A stretch of 64,000 nucleotides of DNA from Riptortus pedestris (lineage: Eukaryota > Arthropoda > Insecta > Hemiptera > Alydidae): assembly GCA_019009955.1 (NCBI GenBank), contig CM032233.1:85091001-85155000 (forward strand). Reading direction: 5' to 3'. Below are positions 1 to 11,412 of this stretch, in pieces. The notes below the pieces were generated by a model. The model ran no database searches, was not told where the DNA came from, and saw only the letters and a list, made by a program, of their open reading frames with translations. The translations under genes and the position numbers were made by a program. Within the stretch, counting starts at the first letter, position 1; the number at the start of each line of letters is the position of its first letter.

Positions 1-301
1 TCAATAAATTTGAAAACTAAATTTAAAAGAACACGGTATTTCAATCACAAAACTCTGAGAATCTAACAGCTTACACTGTGTCAATGTGGCTTTCAAGAAG
101 TAACTCATATATCTTTTAATTTTAGCTCCCTCTTGAAATAATTATCTTATCAATGCACTTAACAGGATTATAGAGAGTAATTTGCACACTTGAAATGTAA
201 AATATTTTCAATTCATAATCTGTCATCTTATGTTACGTTGACACTTTTTAATTAGTAAAAGGAACGTTTTTCTTCCTTATTTCAGTTAATAATTTACGTA
301 A

Positions 302-421
302 TTAGCAGATTTCCCTTAAGGGAAATCAGCTATTGAGGTCGTACTCAGGACGCGATTTTCGAACATTTTCTTCAAATGTCCATCGATCCTACCCAAGAGA
401 TGACGAAAATGAGGTCCGTTC

Positions 422-478
<57 letters not shown>

Positions 479-936
479 TATATATACATATATATTTGTC
501 TGTTAACGCTCTAGCGGTCGCAATTTTTGTTTGATCATTACCAAACTCGATATTTAGTCGTTTTATGCAAAAAGACAGATCAAGTTCATTAATGGCTGAA
601 TTCGGAGCAGTGGGAGGGGGGGATTAGAGGGGGGATTTTCGAAAATTCAAAATATCTCCGCTACCATACGTCGGATCAAAACATTGTATAGAATCAATCT
701 TATTGTAAATTAAATTTACTATAAATATTGTTCTATACATTTATTCTCTATCTTGAATATTAACCGAGATATTTGCATTTTTATTAAATTGGGCCGGTAA
801 CGGAAGACTGTTTCTCGCCAAAAGCTAGTTCGGCCCTTTTCCCTAACTGTTCGGCTCTCGAATGGAGATTTCTCTATTGTATAACTTCACGTGGGAAATC
901 TGCTTAGTTTACGCAGCCCCTGGGTGACGGACTTTT
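302..936 (+). mobile_element. HINE (Helentron-like non-autonomous element), subtype A, full length, F
   Basis: It starts TTAGCAGATTTCCC with the inverted copy GGGAAATCAGCT directly after, giving a 5' hairpin. Then come CATCGATCCTACCCAAGAG, a (TA)n tract (427-495), TCTGTTAACGCTCTAGCGG, a G-run, a block with AAAGCTAGTTCGGCC, and the 3' end. The 3' end has the subterminal inverted repeat GGGAAATCTGCT, the hairpin GCAGCCCCTG and GACGGACTTTT. No coding capacity is present. This is a good reference copy for the family. Confidence 0.75.
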
Positions 937-1037
937 TTTATTTTTTAGAGGTTTATAATTGACAGATCGATTCCTCAGTTAACGAGTGGCATTTATCATT
1001 TGGTCAATCAATGTTTCAAGAGTATGTAACATTTACT

Positions 1038-1582
1038 GCGAGGGAAATCAGCCATTGAGGTTTTCAAAAAATGTCATCAAATATCCACCGATCCTACCTA
1101 GGAGAGGAAGAAAAAAAGTCCGTCAGGCAGGGGCTGAAACTAAGCAGATTTCCTGCGTGAAGTTATACAATAGAGAAATCTCCATACGAGAGCCGAACAG
1201 TTACGGCAAAGGTAACACAACGCCACGGTGAATATTAAGTGAATAAATACAAACGATAAGAAGAAACCTCGTGACAGAAAGGATCTGAAATGTAAACAAA
1301 CAGTTCTGGCAACTTCTTACAGGAAAGAAAAACAATTATTGTAATATATCTGAATATTAATAATTAATAATGAATATTAACTATTGGTCTCATTGAACTT
1401 TTACTTTTTGAGATAAATACATATGTGACGCACGTGGGAAATCTGCTTAGTTAACCCTGCCTCTGCGTGACGGACTTTTTCGTCATCTCCTAGGTAGGGT
1501 CGGTATATATTTCAAATTATTTCGATATTCCAGTCGTGAGAAAAACCTCAATAGCTAATTTTTCTAAGGGAAACCTGCTAAA
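1038..1582. mobile_element. Mosaic of HINE fragments in mixed orientation
   Basis: Four pieces abut: an F 5' piece (1038-1110, GAAATCAGCCATTGAGG to GATCCTACCTAGGAG); an R 3' piece of subtype B (1112-1385, AAAAAAGTCCGTCAGGCAGG to the GAAAGAAAAACAATTA block); an F 3' end of subtype C (1387-1475, ending GACGGACTTTT); and an R 5' piece (1476-1582, ending AAACCTGCTAA). The junction at 1475 shares TTTTCGTCATC with the internal HINE sequence, which suggests microhomology-guided joining. Confidence 0.65.
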
Positions 1583-1679
1583 GTCCGATAACTTCGACAA
1601 CTTTGAGACTCACAAGATATCTAATGACTACTGCATTGCAACTTTTTGAATGATAGACTATGAATATGACAGACTTGAT

Positions 1680-1980
1680 GGGCAATCATGAATTGACTTC
1701 TTCAAATTCGTGCCTGTGTGAGCTGGCCTGTGTGCTGGGCGAGTCGAGCGGATAATGTTTTCAAAGTGAAAGACGCGGTCGGGATCGTGTGCCGAGAGTG
1801 AAGGAGGCTAGTTGTCTCGAGCCCCTCGGGCCATTCAGATTGCTCCGATAAACATATTTCTTCACTACGCGGCAATTTGCATTGGCCCGCAATGAGCTCA
1901 GTAGATCGTTGGAAAAGGCCGAAGAGATAACGGTTCAACGGGCACTCTATTATCATCTTCCTCTCTCCCAATTAGTCAAT
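1680..1980. other. Locally GC-rich island, function unknown
   Basis: About 300 bases are clearly less AT-rich than the surroundings and match none of the repeat families in this window. It contains an octamer ATTTGCAT near 1875 and can be read through on the minus strand for 89 codons, but the translation shows no recognisable domain. It may be a conserved non-coding element or an old single-copy insertion. Confidence 0.35.
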
Positions 1981-2052
1981 TCGTTTTGAAATGAGCAGTG
2001 ATAAACAGAGGTATATGGGCTGTCCAGCTGTATAAATGGTTTATTATATTAG

Positions 2053-2055
2053 CAG

Positions 2056-2107
<52 letters not shown>

Positions 2108-3069
2108 GTGTTGATGTTTCCGACCAGGTTATATTTATATATGGTCTTGTTATTCTTTTTGGAGTTTTGGTCATTGTTGATAAAGTAGTACCTGTACTTT
2201 TTAGCCCTGAAGAAGAGAAAATAAATATTCTGGAAATATCGACATAAACTAAGATTTTTCACCAACATTGACCAAAACTCCAAAAAGAATACACACACAC
2301 ATATATGTATATGTCTGTTAACGCTCTAGCAGTCGCAATTTTTATTTAATGGTTACCAAACTCGATATTTAATCGTTTTATGTAAAAAGAAAAATCAAGT
2401 TCGTTTATGGCTGAAATCGGAAGAATGGAAGGGGGGCTTAGAGGGAGGATTTTCGAAAATTTGATATATCTCCGTTACTATACGTCGGATCGAAACATTT
2501 TATAGAATCTTATTGCAAATAAAATTTACTGTAAATATTGTTATATACATTTATTCTCTATATTGATTCTTAACCGAGATATTTGCATTTTTCAGTTTTC
2601 AGCCTTCAGCAAACCCCCAATTCTACTCATGTTACATAAACAATACTCGGTTATGTAATAAACCACATCATTCGAAGCTTAAATACCAACTATTGTTTTC
2701 AAGAGACCTTTATTAAGCGAGATACATGTAAATAAGTTCTGGTGACCCCCCCCCCACCCTTAAATTATTCTGATTCCTTGTAAATTACAGCACTAAATAT
2801 CATAAACAGATTTCAATAAAATTAGCATGTTATATTCTGATATATTTCAGTAATTGTTTTCTTTCCGGTGAAAGGTTTGCAGACCTGTCTGTTTACATTT
2901 CAGACACAGACAGGAGGTTATTAAGATTGACTGCAAGATTTCTTATTACCGCTTGCATTTATTCACTTAATTTTCAAAGTGGTGTGTTTGCAGTATGTAG
3001 GTTTATCTATTATTAAACTTCAAGAAGGAAATCTGCTTAGTTTACTAAGCCCCTGCATGATGTACTTTT
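2053..3069 (+). mobile_element. HINE, subtype B, F, 5'-truncated and interrupted by a MITE
   Basis: A (TA)n tract at 2053-2104 is followed by the MITE and then GTCTGTTAACGCTCTAGCAG at 2312. The G-run, poly-C/GGTGACC block, a B-type region (TTATTACCGCTTGCATTTAT) and a 3' end (GGAAATCTGCTTAGTTTAC, ending TACTTTT) follow. The 5' hairpin segment is missing. Confidence 0.65.
2151..2291. mobile_element. MITE with perfect 23-bp terminal inverted repeats
   Basis: TATTCTTTTTGGAGTTTTGG at 2151 is matched by its inverted copy ending at 2291; 23 bp are perfect and a looser match continues for about ten more. Total length is 141 bp. Family not recognised. A fragment of one end reappears at 13769-13792 inside another HINE. 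Confidence 0.6.
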
Positions 3070-3139
3070 TTCCTGTTAATGCATCTCCAATCATGTTGAG
3101 AAAGCGGGAGGAATGTGACCAATAAGAATTTGCACAAAA

Positions 3140-3560
3140 AAGTACAAATAACTCACTTCAAACAATATTTGAGACGAAAAAATGTTATGAACAACAATTG
3201 TAGAGGATTAATAGCTTAACATGATTGGTCTATAACATTTTTTAATCCAACTAATAATAACTGGTATATTTGAGATTTTTATTGTCACCCGAAACATCTC
3301 CCTCCTTTTCCTGGTCTGATTTTAGAGTTTTAACTAATATGATCTTTAGTTGACTGAAACGGTTAAATATTGATTATGGTATTGATCAAATACATACTTT
3401 CGGGCCAAGAAATAAAATCTTAATCTGTGACGTGAACGGAGATATTTCGATTTTTTGTTATTTTAACACTTTTTACCCTTTCCCCCAGAGCCTGATCGGA
3501 TTATAACCATTAACAAACTTTATCTTTAGTTTTAAATATTGATTATGGTATCGTTAAAGT
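3140..3560 (-). mobile_element. Degenerate HINE fragment, subtype D, R
   Basis: It shows the D-type block order in reverse: AACAACAATTGTAGAGGAT, then TAGCTTAACATGATTGGTC, CTCCCTCCTTTTCCTGGTC, and TTAAATATTGATTATGGTAT. The ends are lost and the copy is well diverged. Confidence 0.45.
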
Positions 3561-3771
3561 AAATATTGAGAACCCTATAAAAACTAGAACTCTATAAAAA
3601 GTGCTCTTTATTGACGATTCTACATCGAACATTTTTGCTTGTATCTCTTCTACTAAATCTGTTGAAAACAATATTTGGTATTTAATATTGGAATAAAGCG
3701 TTACATGATATATTCGCTTCTCGTTAAAGTTTGTTGACTAAAATTAGAGTTTACTAAATTCCAAAAACTTA

Positions 3772-4608
3772 AAAAGTCCGTCACACAGGGGCTGCGTAAA
3801 CTAAGCAGATTTCCCACGTGAAGTTTTACAATAGATAAACTTCACGAGAGCCGAACAGTTACGAAAACGGTAAATAAATGAGTATTTCTTTTAATTTAAC
3901 TTTTAAAACTTGACCGTTATTTAAAAACACCTTGCTTAATATTCATTGCATTATACCACCCAAATGTTAATAATAAGTTTGAGTTGAATGCAGTCTAAAA
4001 ATAATAATAAATTAAGAAAAATAACTATAGGAGTAGATTATACAACGTTTATTTATCTTGGGCAATTTTTAAGTGCAAACTCTAGTGTGAATTAATGTTA
4101 ACCTAAAATGTAACAGTTACGAAAACGGCCGAACTAGCTTTTGGAGGGAAACTCACTCTTCCGTTATCCGCCCACACTTAATAAAAATGCGAATATATCG
4201 GTTAATATTCAAGATAGAAAATAAATGTATATAACAATATTTATAGTAAATTTGATTTGGAAGAAAATTAATTCTATAGAATTTTTCGATCCAACGTATA
4301 GTAACGGAGATATTTGGAATTTTCGAAAATCCTCCCCTCTAATCCCCCCTCCCACTGGTCCGATTTCAGCCATTAACGAACGTGATCTGTCTTTTTACAT
4401 AAAACGTTTAAATATCGAGTTTGGTAACGATCAAACAAAAATTGCGACCCCTAGAGCATTAACAGACAAATATATATATATAATTTTTAACAGACCTCGT
4501 TTTCGTCATCTCCTGGGTAGGATCGATCGACATTTGAAGAAATGTTTTCGAAAATCGCCTCATGAGTACGACCTCCATAGCTGGTTTCCCTTAAGGGAAA
4601 TCTGCTAA
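3772..4608 (-). mobile_element. HINE, subtype A, R, full length with a nested insertion
   Basis: It runs from AAAAGTCCGTCACACAGGGG to GGGAAATCTGCTAA and is complete apart from a 241-bp insertion at 3871-4111. The (TA)n tract is very short (about 4470-4482), so this copy shows the (TA)n length is variable. A 127-codon open frame inside it is a by-product of repeat sequence, not a gene. Confidence 0.75.
3871..4111 (-). mobile_element. 241-bp retroposon-like insertion with 17-bp target duplication
   Basis: The inserted sequence is flanked on both sides by AACAGTTACGAAAACGG (3854-3870 and 4112-4128), which occurs once in uninterrupted HINEs. A long, perfect duplication and a TAAATAAA end suggest target-primed retroposition (SINE or 5'-truncated LINE) with its tail at the left. 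A second copy is at 4995-5227. No tRNA-like promoter is evident. Confidence 0.65.
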
Positions 4609-4808
4609 AATTCAAATATCTTCGATTTATTCATGATAGAGCACAATGTATATAACAACAATATAGAACATTAAATTTACAAGGAGAGTGTTTTATATAA
4701 CCTTTCCATCCGACTTATAATAACGGAGATATTTTGAATTTTCGAAATTCCCTCCTCCCATGAGATCAACCTGAATAGGTTAGAATTTCTTTAAGAGAAT
4801 TCTTCTAA
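4609..4808 (-). mobile_element. Degenerate HINE 5' part, R, abutting the previous copy
   Basis: It repeats the order GATAGAG...AACAACAATAT...TAATAACGGAGATATTTTG, TTTCGAAATTCC, then CTTTAAGAGAATTCTTCTAAAA as a decayed 5' end. It starts directly where the full-length R copy stops, so the two form a head-to-tail tandem. Confidence 0.45.
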
Positions 4809-4994
4809 AATCAAATTTAAGAAATTTTGGAACCAAATCTCTCAGAAGAAATAGTCACCTGCAGTGAGTGGAATTAAATACATATTACAAATACATTTGA
4901 TTCCTTTAAGGTTGGATACTGGACTTGTTTACAATATTATATTACTAAATATTGTTTTTTTCCCCCGAGCAACTTCGCCACAGCTGCAAAGCTC

Positions 4995-5227
4995 TAAATA
5001 AATAAATAATTCTTTTAATTTAACTTTTAGAACTTGACCGTTATTTAAAAATACCTTCCTTAATATTCATTGCATTATATCACCAAAATGTTAATAATAA
5101 GTTCGAGATGAATGCAGTCTAAAAATAATAATAAAAATAACTATAGGAGTAGGTTATACAATGTTTATTTATCTTGGGCAATTTTTAAGTGCAAAATCTA
5201 GTGTGAATTAATGTTAACCTAAAATGT
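4995..5227 (-). mobile_element. Second copy of the 241-bp retroposon-like element
   Basis: It matches 3871-4111 nearly throughout (for example TTATCTTGGGCAATTTTTAA and GTGTGAATTAATGTTAACCT in both) with a few substitutions and a small deletion. The left end has a longer TAAATAAATAAATAA tail. Only a weak GCTCT repeat is visible at its flanks. Confidence 0.6.
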
Positions 5228-6070
5228 TTGCTCTTGAGTGAGAATATCTGGTCTATCTTTCAATAGGTTTCTAGTATTCAATTGTGCATGCTTGTTCACA
5301 AGAGTTAGCCATTAACTCCTCCAATCCTCGCCGAGATATTTTATGTAAATACGAGATTCATCGGGACGTCTATTTTTAGAGCTGACGGAGAATGGCGAAG
5401 GTGAAACAAATAATCATGGCCTTTGAGAATGGTAGATTCCAGAATTCTTTTGTATGACCGAATTTCCGAATTCCGAAACAAAGTTTCCCCAAAGTAATAT
5501 GCCTTTTTTCAAGACATATGATTCATATTATTATAACGGATGAACTCATATGGAATTAGGCATGCTTTTGTTTAACTAAACAATAACGCAATACACTATT
5601 TTTTCAATAAACGCCAGGGGACTATAGTATGTAAAATATTTATTTAATCAATGATTTGATGCATTAAAAAAATTGTTTTGCAATCCTTATAAAACCCAAA
5701 TATTATTGTTGTTAACGCAATGGCTTATTTCGATACAAATGTTCCTCAATCGCCATGGAAAAATTTGATTGTTTGTACAATTGTATACCTATCTTGCAGC
5801 TTAGCATATTTGATTTCTGTGAAATAAAATAAAATCGGTAAATAACTTTTAGCGTAAGCTATTAGTAGCTGAACTTTAATGGTCGGCATTTCAAATAAAG
5901 TAAGTTTTCATGCCTTTACTGTTGCGGTTAATGACCTGTAGTTAAACTATACTATTCCTAATTACTCTCGGATGTTTTGATGAGTTGAAAGTGACCTTGT
6001 CCCTCAAATCTGACCTGAGTCAGAATATCTAGACTATCTTTCAATATTTAAACACACCCACTTGCTGACA
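5228..6070. other. AT-rich DNA without recognised features
   Basis: No open frame of note, tRNA, or window repeat family is seen. Short homopolymers only. Confidence 0.5.
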
Positions 6071-6074
6071 AGAA

Positions 6075-6465
6075 AAATGTAAATATTTCAGTTAATATTT
6101 GAGATAGGGAAGAAGTGCATATTGCAATATTTATATAAAATTCAAGTTTCAATATGATTGGCTCTAAAAAATTTTTTGATCCGATTCATGATGATGGATA
6201 TATTTTGAATTGGCTATCCCCTCCCTCTCCTGCTGTTCCGATTTCAGCTATTAATAAACTTGACCCTTAGTTTTATATAAAACGCTTAAATATCCAGTTT
6301 GGTAACGTTAAAGCAAAACTTGTAACAGCTACAAATATACATATAGTTTTGAAGGTACTTCATTTTCGTCATATCCTGGGCAGAAACAATGGACTTTTGA
6401 TGATCCCCCCCCCCCCCGAAAATCGCGTATTGAGTACAACTGCAATAGCTGATATTCCGAAATTT
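6075..6465 (-). mobile_element. Diverged HINE fragment, R
   Basis: It retains AATATTTGAGATAGGGAAG, the C-run block, CCAGTTTGGTAACGTTAAAG, GTAACAGC, TTTTCGTCATATCCTGGGCA, and a decayed 5' end with AATAGCTGATATTCCG. It has an internal C-run (6403-6417) where the GACATTTGAAGAA segment should be. Confidence 0.5.
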
Positions 6466-6544
6466 GGTAAAATGGCAAACATATAAGTCGAAATCTAAGA
6501 TGCCAGAGGCACGAGTTCCTCCTAAAAATGTCACTCTATATCCT

Positions 6545-7153
6545 AAAAAGTCCGTCACGCAGGGGATGCGTTAACTAAACAGATTTCCCACGTCCGAGAC
6601 GAATTTGCATTTATCTCAAAACGTAATAGTTTTGATCAACATAATATAAATAACGTATATAATGAAACAATATGCTTTATAATATTACCGCTTATTTGTT
6701 AATATGACAGGAGTAAGAGTAACGCCGGCAACTAAAATATGAAAATATCTCGGGTAATATTCAATATAGAGAAAACATGTATATAACAACATCTATAGGC
6801 AATTAAATTTGCTATAACATTGTTTCTATACACTTCTTGATCCAACGTATATAACGAAGATAATTCGAATTTTCGAAATTCCTCCCCTCTAAACCCCCCT
6901 CCCCCAAGTCAGTTTTAAGACGTTAACGACCGTGATCTTTCTTTTTACATAAAACTCTTATATATCGAGTTTGGTAGCGATAAAACAAACAATGCGACCG
7001 GTAAACAGAAACCGACATATATATAAAATTTTGAACGGAACTCATTTTCGTCACCCCCTAGCTATGATCTATGCCCATTTGAGGAATGTTTTCAAAAATC
7101 GCATCATGAGTACAACCTCAATAGCCGACTTCCCTTAAGAGAATTCGGCTATA
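6545..7153 (-). mobile_element. HINE, subtype C, R, near full length
   Basis: It starts AAAAAGTCCGTCACGCAGGG, has the C-type block (GACAGGAGTAAGAGTAACGC), and ends CTTCCCTTAAGAGAATTCGG with decayed termini. It has only a short TATATATA at the microsatellite position. Confidence 0.65.
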
Positions 7154-7154
7154 A

Positions 7155-7575
7155 TTTAATTACCTATTAACCGAACTTTTAACATTATTGAAAAATTACG
7201 TGGAGAAGTCGTTTTATTAAAGTATAATTATTCGGCCCTCATTATTGGGTCTAAATCAAAACTATTTTTTCACTCGAGCCTGTAATCAAGAACATATATC
7301 CAACTGCCCCCTTTTCTTTTAACATGTACAGAGTGAGTTTATGTTAAAGTGGAAAACATGCACTAAAAGTTAATAAGTAAATGCTGCATTAGCGGCATTC
7401 TAATCACAGCCATAGCTGGCCTCACCTATGTTGGTCAACTCTAAAAATAGATATTTCAATATGCTTTCTCTATTTATTTTTCGCAGTTACCTCACTGGGT
7501 TTCTTTCAAGGATGCGCAATTATAGTGTGACTGTCAGCGATAAAGTCTTTGGACTAGATGCCGAGTGTTATTAAT
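7155..7575. other. Unassigned AT-rich DNA
   Basis: No gene or window repeat family is recognised. A few CpG-containing words occur without structure. Confidence 0.45.
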
Positions 7576-7580
7576 TGATT

Positions 7581-7635
7581 TTAGCAGATTTACTTTAAGG
7601 GAAATCAGCATTTGTGGCTGCACTCATGGATTGGA
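7581..7635 (+). mobile_element. HINE 5' end fragment, F
   Basis: TTAGCAGATTTACTTTAAGG followed by GAAATCAGCATTTGTGGCTG and CTCATG. Only the terminal hairpin region remains. The sequence after it is unrelated until the next copy at 7740. Confidence 0.5.
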
Positions 7636-7739
7636 TGAGAAAAAGAACATCAAATTCAGCCTAAAAAAGCACAAACGGAGTCACACGTGGATGTGTGTTG
7701 TAGCTACAATTTGTAGTTCAACGTTTTCAAATCCCTGTT

Positions 7740-7891
7740 TTAGCAGATTTCCCCTAAGGGAAATGAGCTTTTGAGGTCGTACTCATTACAAGATTTTCGA
7801 AAAATTTCTTCAAATGTCCATTGGTCCTGCCAGTAGATGACGAAAATGAAGTCCGTTCAAAATTATATATATATAGACAAAGGTCTGTTCC

Positions 7892-7929
<38 letters not shown>

Positions 7930-8286
7930 TATATTTGTCTGTTAACGCTCTAGCGGTCGCAATTTTTGTTTGATCGTTACCAAACTCGGGGGCATTTTCG
8001 AAAATTCGAAATATCTCCATTACCATACGTCGGATCAAAACATTCTGAACCAATCTTATTGCAAATTAAATTTACTATAAATATTGTTCTATACATTTAT
8101 TCTGTATCTTGAATATTAACCGAGATATTTGCATTTTTATAAAATTTGGGCCGATAACGGACGAGTGATTTTCCCACCAAAAGCTAGTTCGGCCGTAAGT
8201 TTCGGCTGTCGTGTGGAGATTTTCTATTGTATAATTTCACGTGATAAATCTGCTTAGTTTACGCAGCCCCTGCGTGACGGACTTTT
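7740..8286 (+). mobile_element. HINE, subtype A, F, with internal deletion
   Basis: Both ends are intact (TTAGCAGATTTCCCC and GCGTGACGGACTTTT). The stretch between CCAAACTCG and the G-run block is deleted at about 7988, removing roughly the AAACGTTTTATG...AGTTCGTTAATGG segment. The (TA)n tract is split by GACAAAGGTCTGTTCC. Its last 120 bp form part of the large palindrome described at 8163-8816. Confidence 0.7.
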
Positions 8287-8491
8287 AAATGGTTCATATA
8301 ACACAAACAGCGAACGGGAAACTAATTCCCAGATGAGATACACTAAAGAAGCTAACAAAATGGCAAACGAAACGTTGGTAAAACCACCATGACACGATCA
8401 GTAACAGATAAAAAGAATTTTCTTGTTTTTATAATACAAATAATTCGTGATCGAGGATTTCGTGTTATCGAGGTTCGTGTTAGCGAGAGTC

Positions 8492-8549
<58 letters not shown>

Positions 8550-8816
8550 ACAAGGAAAGTTCTTTTTATCTGGTACTGATCGTGTCATGGTATTTTTACC
8601 AGCGTTTCGTTAGCCATTTTGTTAGCTTCTTCAGTGTATCACATCTGGGAATTAGAGTTTCCCGTTCGCTGTTTGTTTTATATGAACCATTTAAAAGTCC
8701 GTCCCGCAGGGGCTGCGTAAACTAAGCAGATTTAGCACGTGAAATGCTACAATAGACAATCTCCACACGCCAGCCGAAACTTACGGCCGAACTAGCTTTT
8801 GGTGGGAAAATCACTC
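8163..8816. repeat. Large inverted repeat (arms about 270 bp) centred on a (TA)n tract
   Basis: Left arm 8163-8430 and right arm 8545-8816 are reverse complements with scattered differences. Each arm holds a subtype A 3' end plus about 145 bp of non-HINE sequence (GGTTCATATAACACAAACAG, GAACGGGAAACTAATTCCCA, GACACGATCAGTAACAG). The spacer holds unique sequence (CGTGATCGAGGATTTCGTG) and (TA)n. Open frames on both strands here are palindrome artefacts. It could be an inverted duplication or a foldback-type element. Confidence 0.75.
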
Positions 8817-8822
8817 CATATT

Positions 8823-9362
<540 letters not shown>

Positions 9363-9762
9363 TATTTCTTTGTACGAAATAAAAGACATATTGTAATCTC
9401 AAAAAATTTGGTACTCCGATAAATGAACTGCCTTGTAGTTAAATGAGCTATGAATAAATTAAATCAACACGACTTCGATAATCCCTTCCTTAAATAACTG
9501 TCTCAAATACAATCCATTATTAGATCACTCCTAATTAAGGCAGTTGATTAAACAACAATTTCATTGTGTTTGATCTTTGGCTTAATTTTTTTTCCCCCAT
9601 TTCAATTGCAGATGAAATCAGTTATTGTTTACTTACTGAGATAATTTTATTCCCTTCATTGGCGCAAAATAATATTCCTCTCTGTAATTAGGGAAGCGTC
9701 ATTATCACTGGACTGTAAATTGAACGGTTCTTAGTAAGTGATTAGAGGCTTCAAGTCACGAA
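9363..9762. other. AT-rich DNA without recognised features
   Basis: Nothing beyond AT-rich sequence is seen; no repeat family of this window is present. Confidence 0.45.
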
Positions 9763-10379
9763 AAAAGTCCGTCACGCAGGGGCTGCGTTAACTAAGCAGA
9801 TTTCTCACGTGCGCCACGTATTTGCATTTATCTCAAAACTTAAAAGTTCAATAAGAACAATATTTGGTATTTAAGCTTCAAATAAAGTGCTTCATTACAT
9901 AATAGAATATTGAAAATATGAGATGAGTAGGAGTGGGGCTTTACTGAAGACCGAAAACTAAAAAATGCAAATATCTTAGTAAATAATCAAGATAGTGAAA
10001 CAATGCACATAACAACATTTATAGAACATTACATTCTAAATAAGATTGATTCTATACAATGTTTTGATCCGAAGCATAATAACGGAGATATTAAGAATTT
10101 TCGAAATTCTCCCCCTCTAAACCCCCCTCCCCCTGGTCCGATTTCAGCCATTAATGCACATGGTCTTTCTTTTTGTATATAAGAATTATATATCAAGTTT
10201 GGTAACGATAAAACAAATAATGGGACCGCTAGAGCGGTAACAGACAAATATACAGTTTTCGACGGACCTCATTTTCGTCATCTCCTGGGTAGGATCGATG
10301 GACATTTGAAGAAAAATTTCGAAAATCGCGTCATGAGTACAACCTCAAGAGCTGATTTCCCTTAGGGGAAATCTGCTAA
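9763..10379 (-). mobile_element. HINE, subtype C, R, full length
   Basis: It runs from AAAAGTCCGTCACGCAGGGG to GGGGAAATCTGCTAA, about 617 bp. It contains the C-type GAGTAGGAGTGGGGCTTTAC block and CGCTAGAGCGGTAACAGAC, and almost no (TA)n. It is a good reference for subtype C. Confidence 0.75.
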
Positions 10380-11412
10380 TATGAAGGATCCGTGATATCT
10401 GCATTCATACATATATTATTTTCTTTAGTTCTAATTTAGCCTAATAATAGTTTAGGATTCTAATAAATCTTATGGGAAAGTAATCAGTGCAATTCAATAA
10501 AAAATAATTGCTAGTTTCACACAATGTTTTACCATTTCGCAATGTTAGAAATGATTGCGGCATTAAGATTATACATGCTTGAGCAATTAACTAACTGGTG
10601 ATTATATACTATAACGCATTCTAATGAGTGTTAAAAATTATTGTAATGGGTAAAGATAAACATAATATTCAAAGACAATTATGATGCCTGATTTAGGTAA
10701 GTTCTTATAGTACAGGAAAATCATAGACAAATACGTGTTATGGTTCGTTTTTGTACCGAGTAAAGTTTATTTTTAAAAAATCCTAATTTTGAGAAAATAT
10801 TATATTCTAGATTGAGCTATTGACTAAAACAGGAAATGCAATTACTATTTAAGAAAGTTATTTATACTTTCGAATGAACTCAAATAATATATATTTTGTT
10901 TTATATGCAAAACAGGTATGGCATGATATATGCGGATGTAGAATTGAGAAAATATTAATTTTTCTATTCCATAGAACGCCTGATTTTAACTAATTATCAT
11001 CCCTCTAAAGCTGGATGAGTTACGAGTATAGTGATTAACGTCACGAAATGACGGAGCTTGTGCTCAGAAATTTGGAAATGTTACCAATTGTGTACGGATG
11101 GCAAAGTCTTATCAGGAAATATCAATAGTTCTTGAAATTTACAACCAATAATAAAGACAAATTATAGCTAGTTTAGAGCGTGGTCTTGTTTTTCAAGTAT
11201 CCTGATTCAATAATACTTTTAAATCCTACGACAAGTAAAAATTGTGTTAAATTTAAGCACCGAAAGTTCAGCAATATTCGAACATCTATGATCTAGGTAT
11301 AACTAAATTAAAATATGTTAACAATTGTATTAATATCCAAATTTGTAATTTTTGATAATTAATTATATTGTATAATTCAAAATTGTAACTATCGCTGTTA
11401 TCATGCGTCAAC
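10380..11412. other. AT-rich DNA without recognised features
   Basis: About 1 kb without open frames, repeats or structure that I can identify. Confidence 0.5.

Noticed and set aside
302..936. Standard Helitron
   Set aside because: The 3' end is not CTRR and insertion is not between A and T; subterminal inverted repeats fit Helentron-type better.
1702..1971. 89-codon frame on the minus strand in the GC-rich island
   Set aside because: The translation has no recognisable domain and no splice or start context; kept only as a composition feature.
4225..4608. 127-codon open frame on the + strand
   Set aside because: It lies wholly within a HINE copy, and equivalent frames in other copies are broken.
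8352..8613. Overlapping open frames on both strands
   Set aside because: They mirror each other because of the palindrome and the (TA)n tract.
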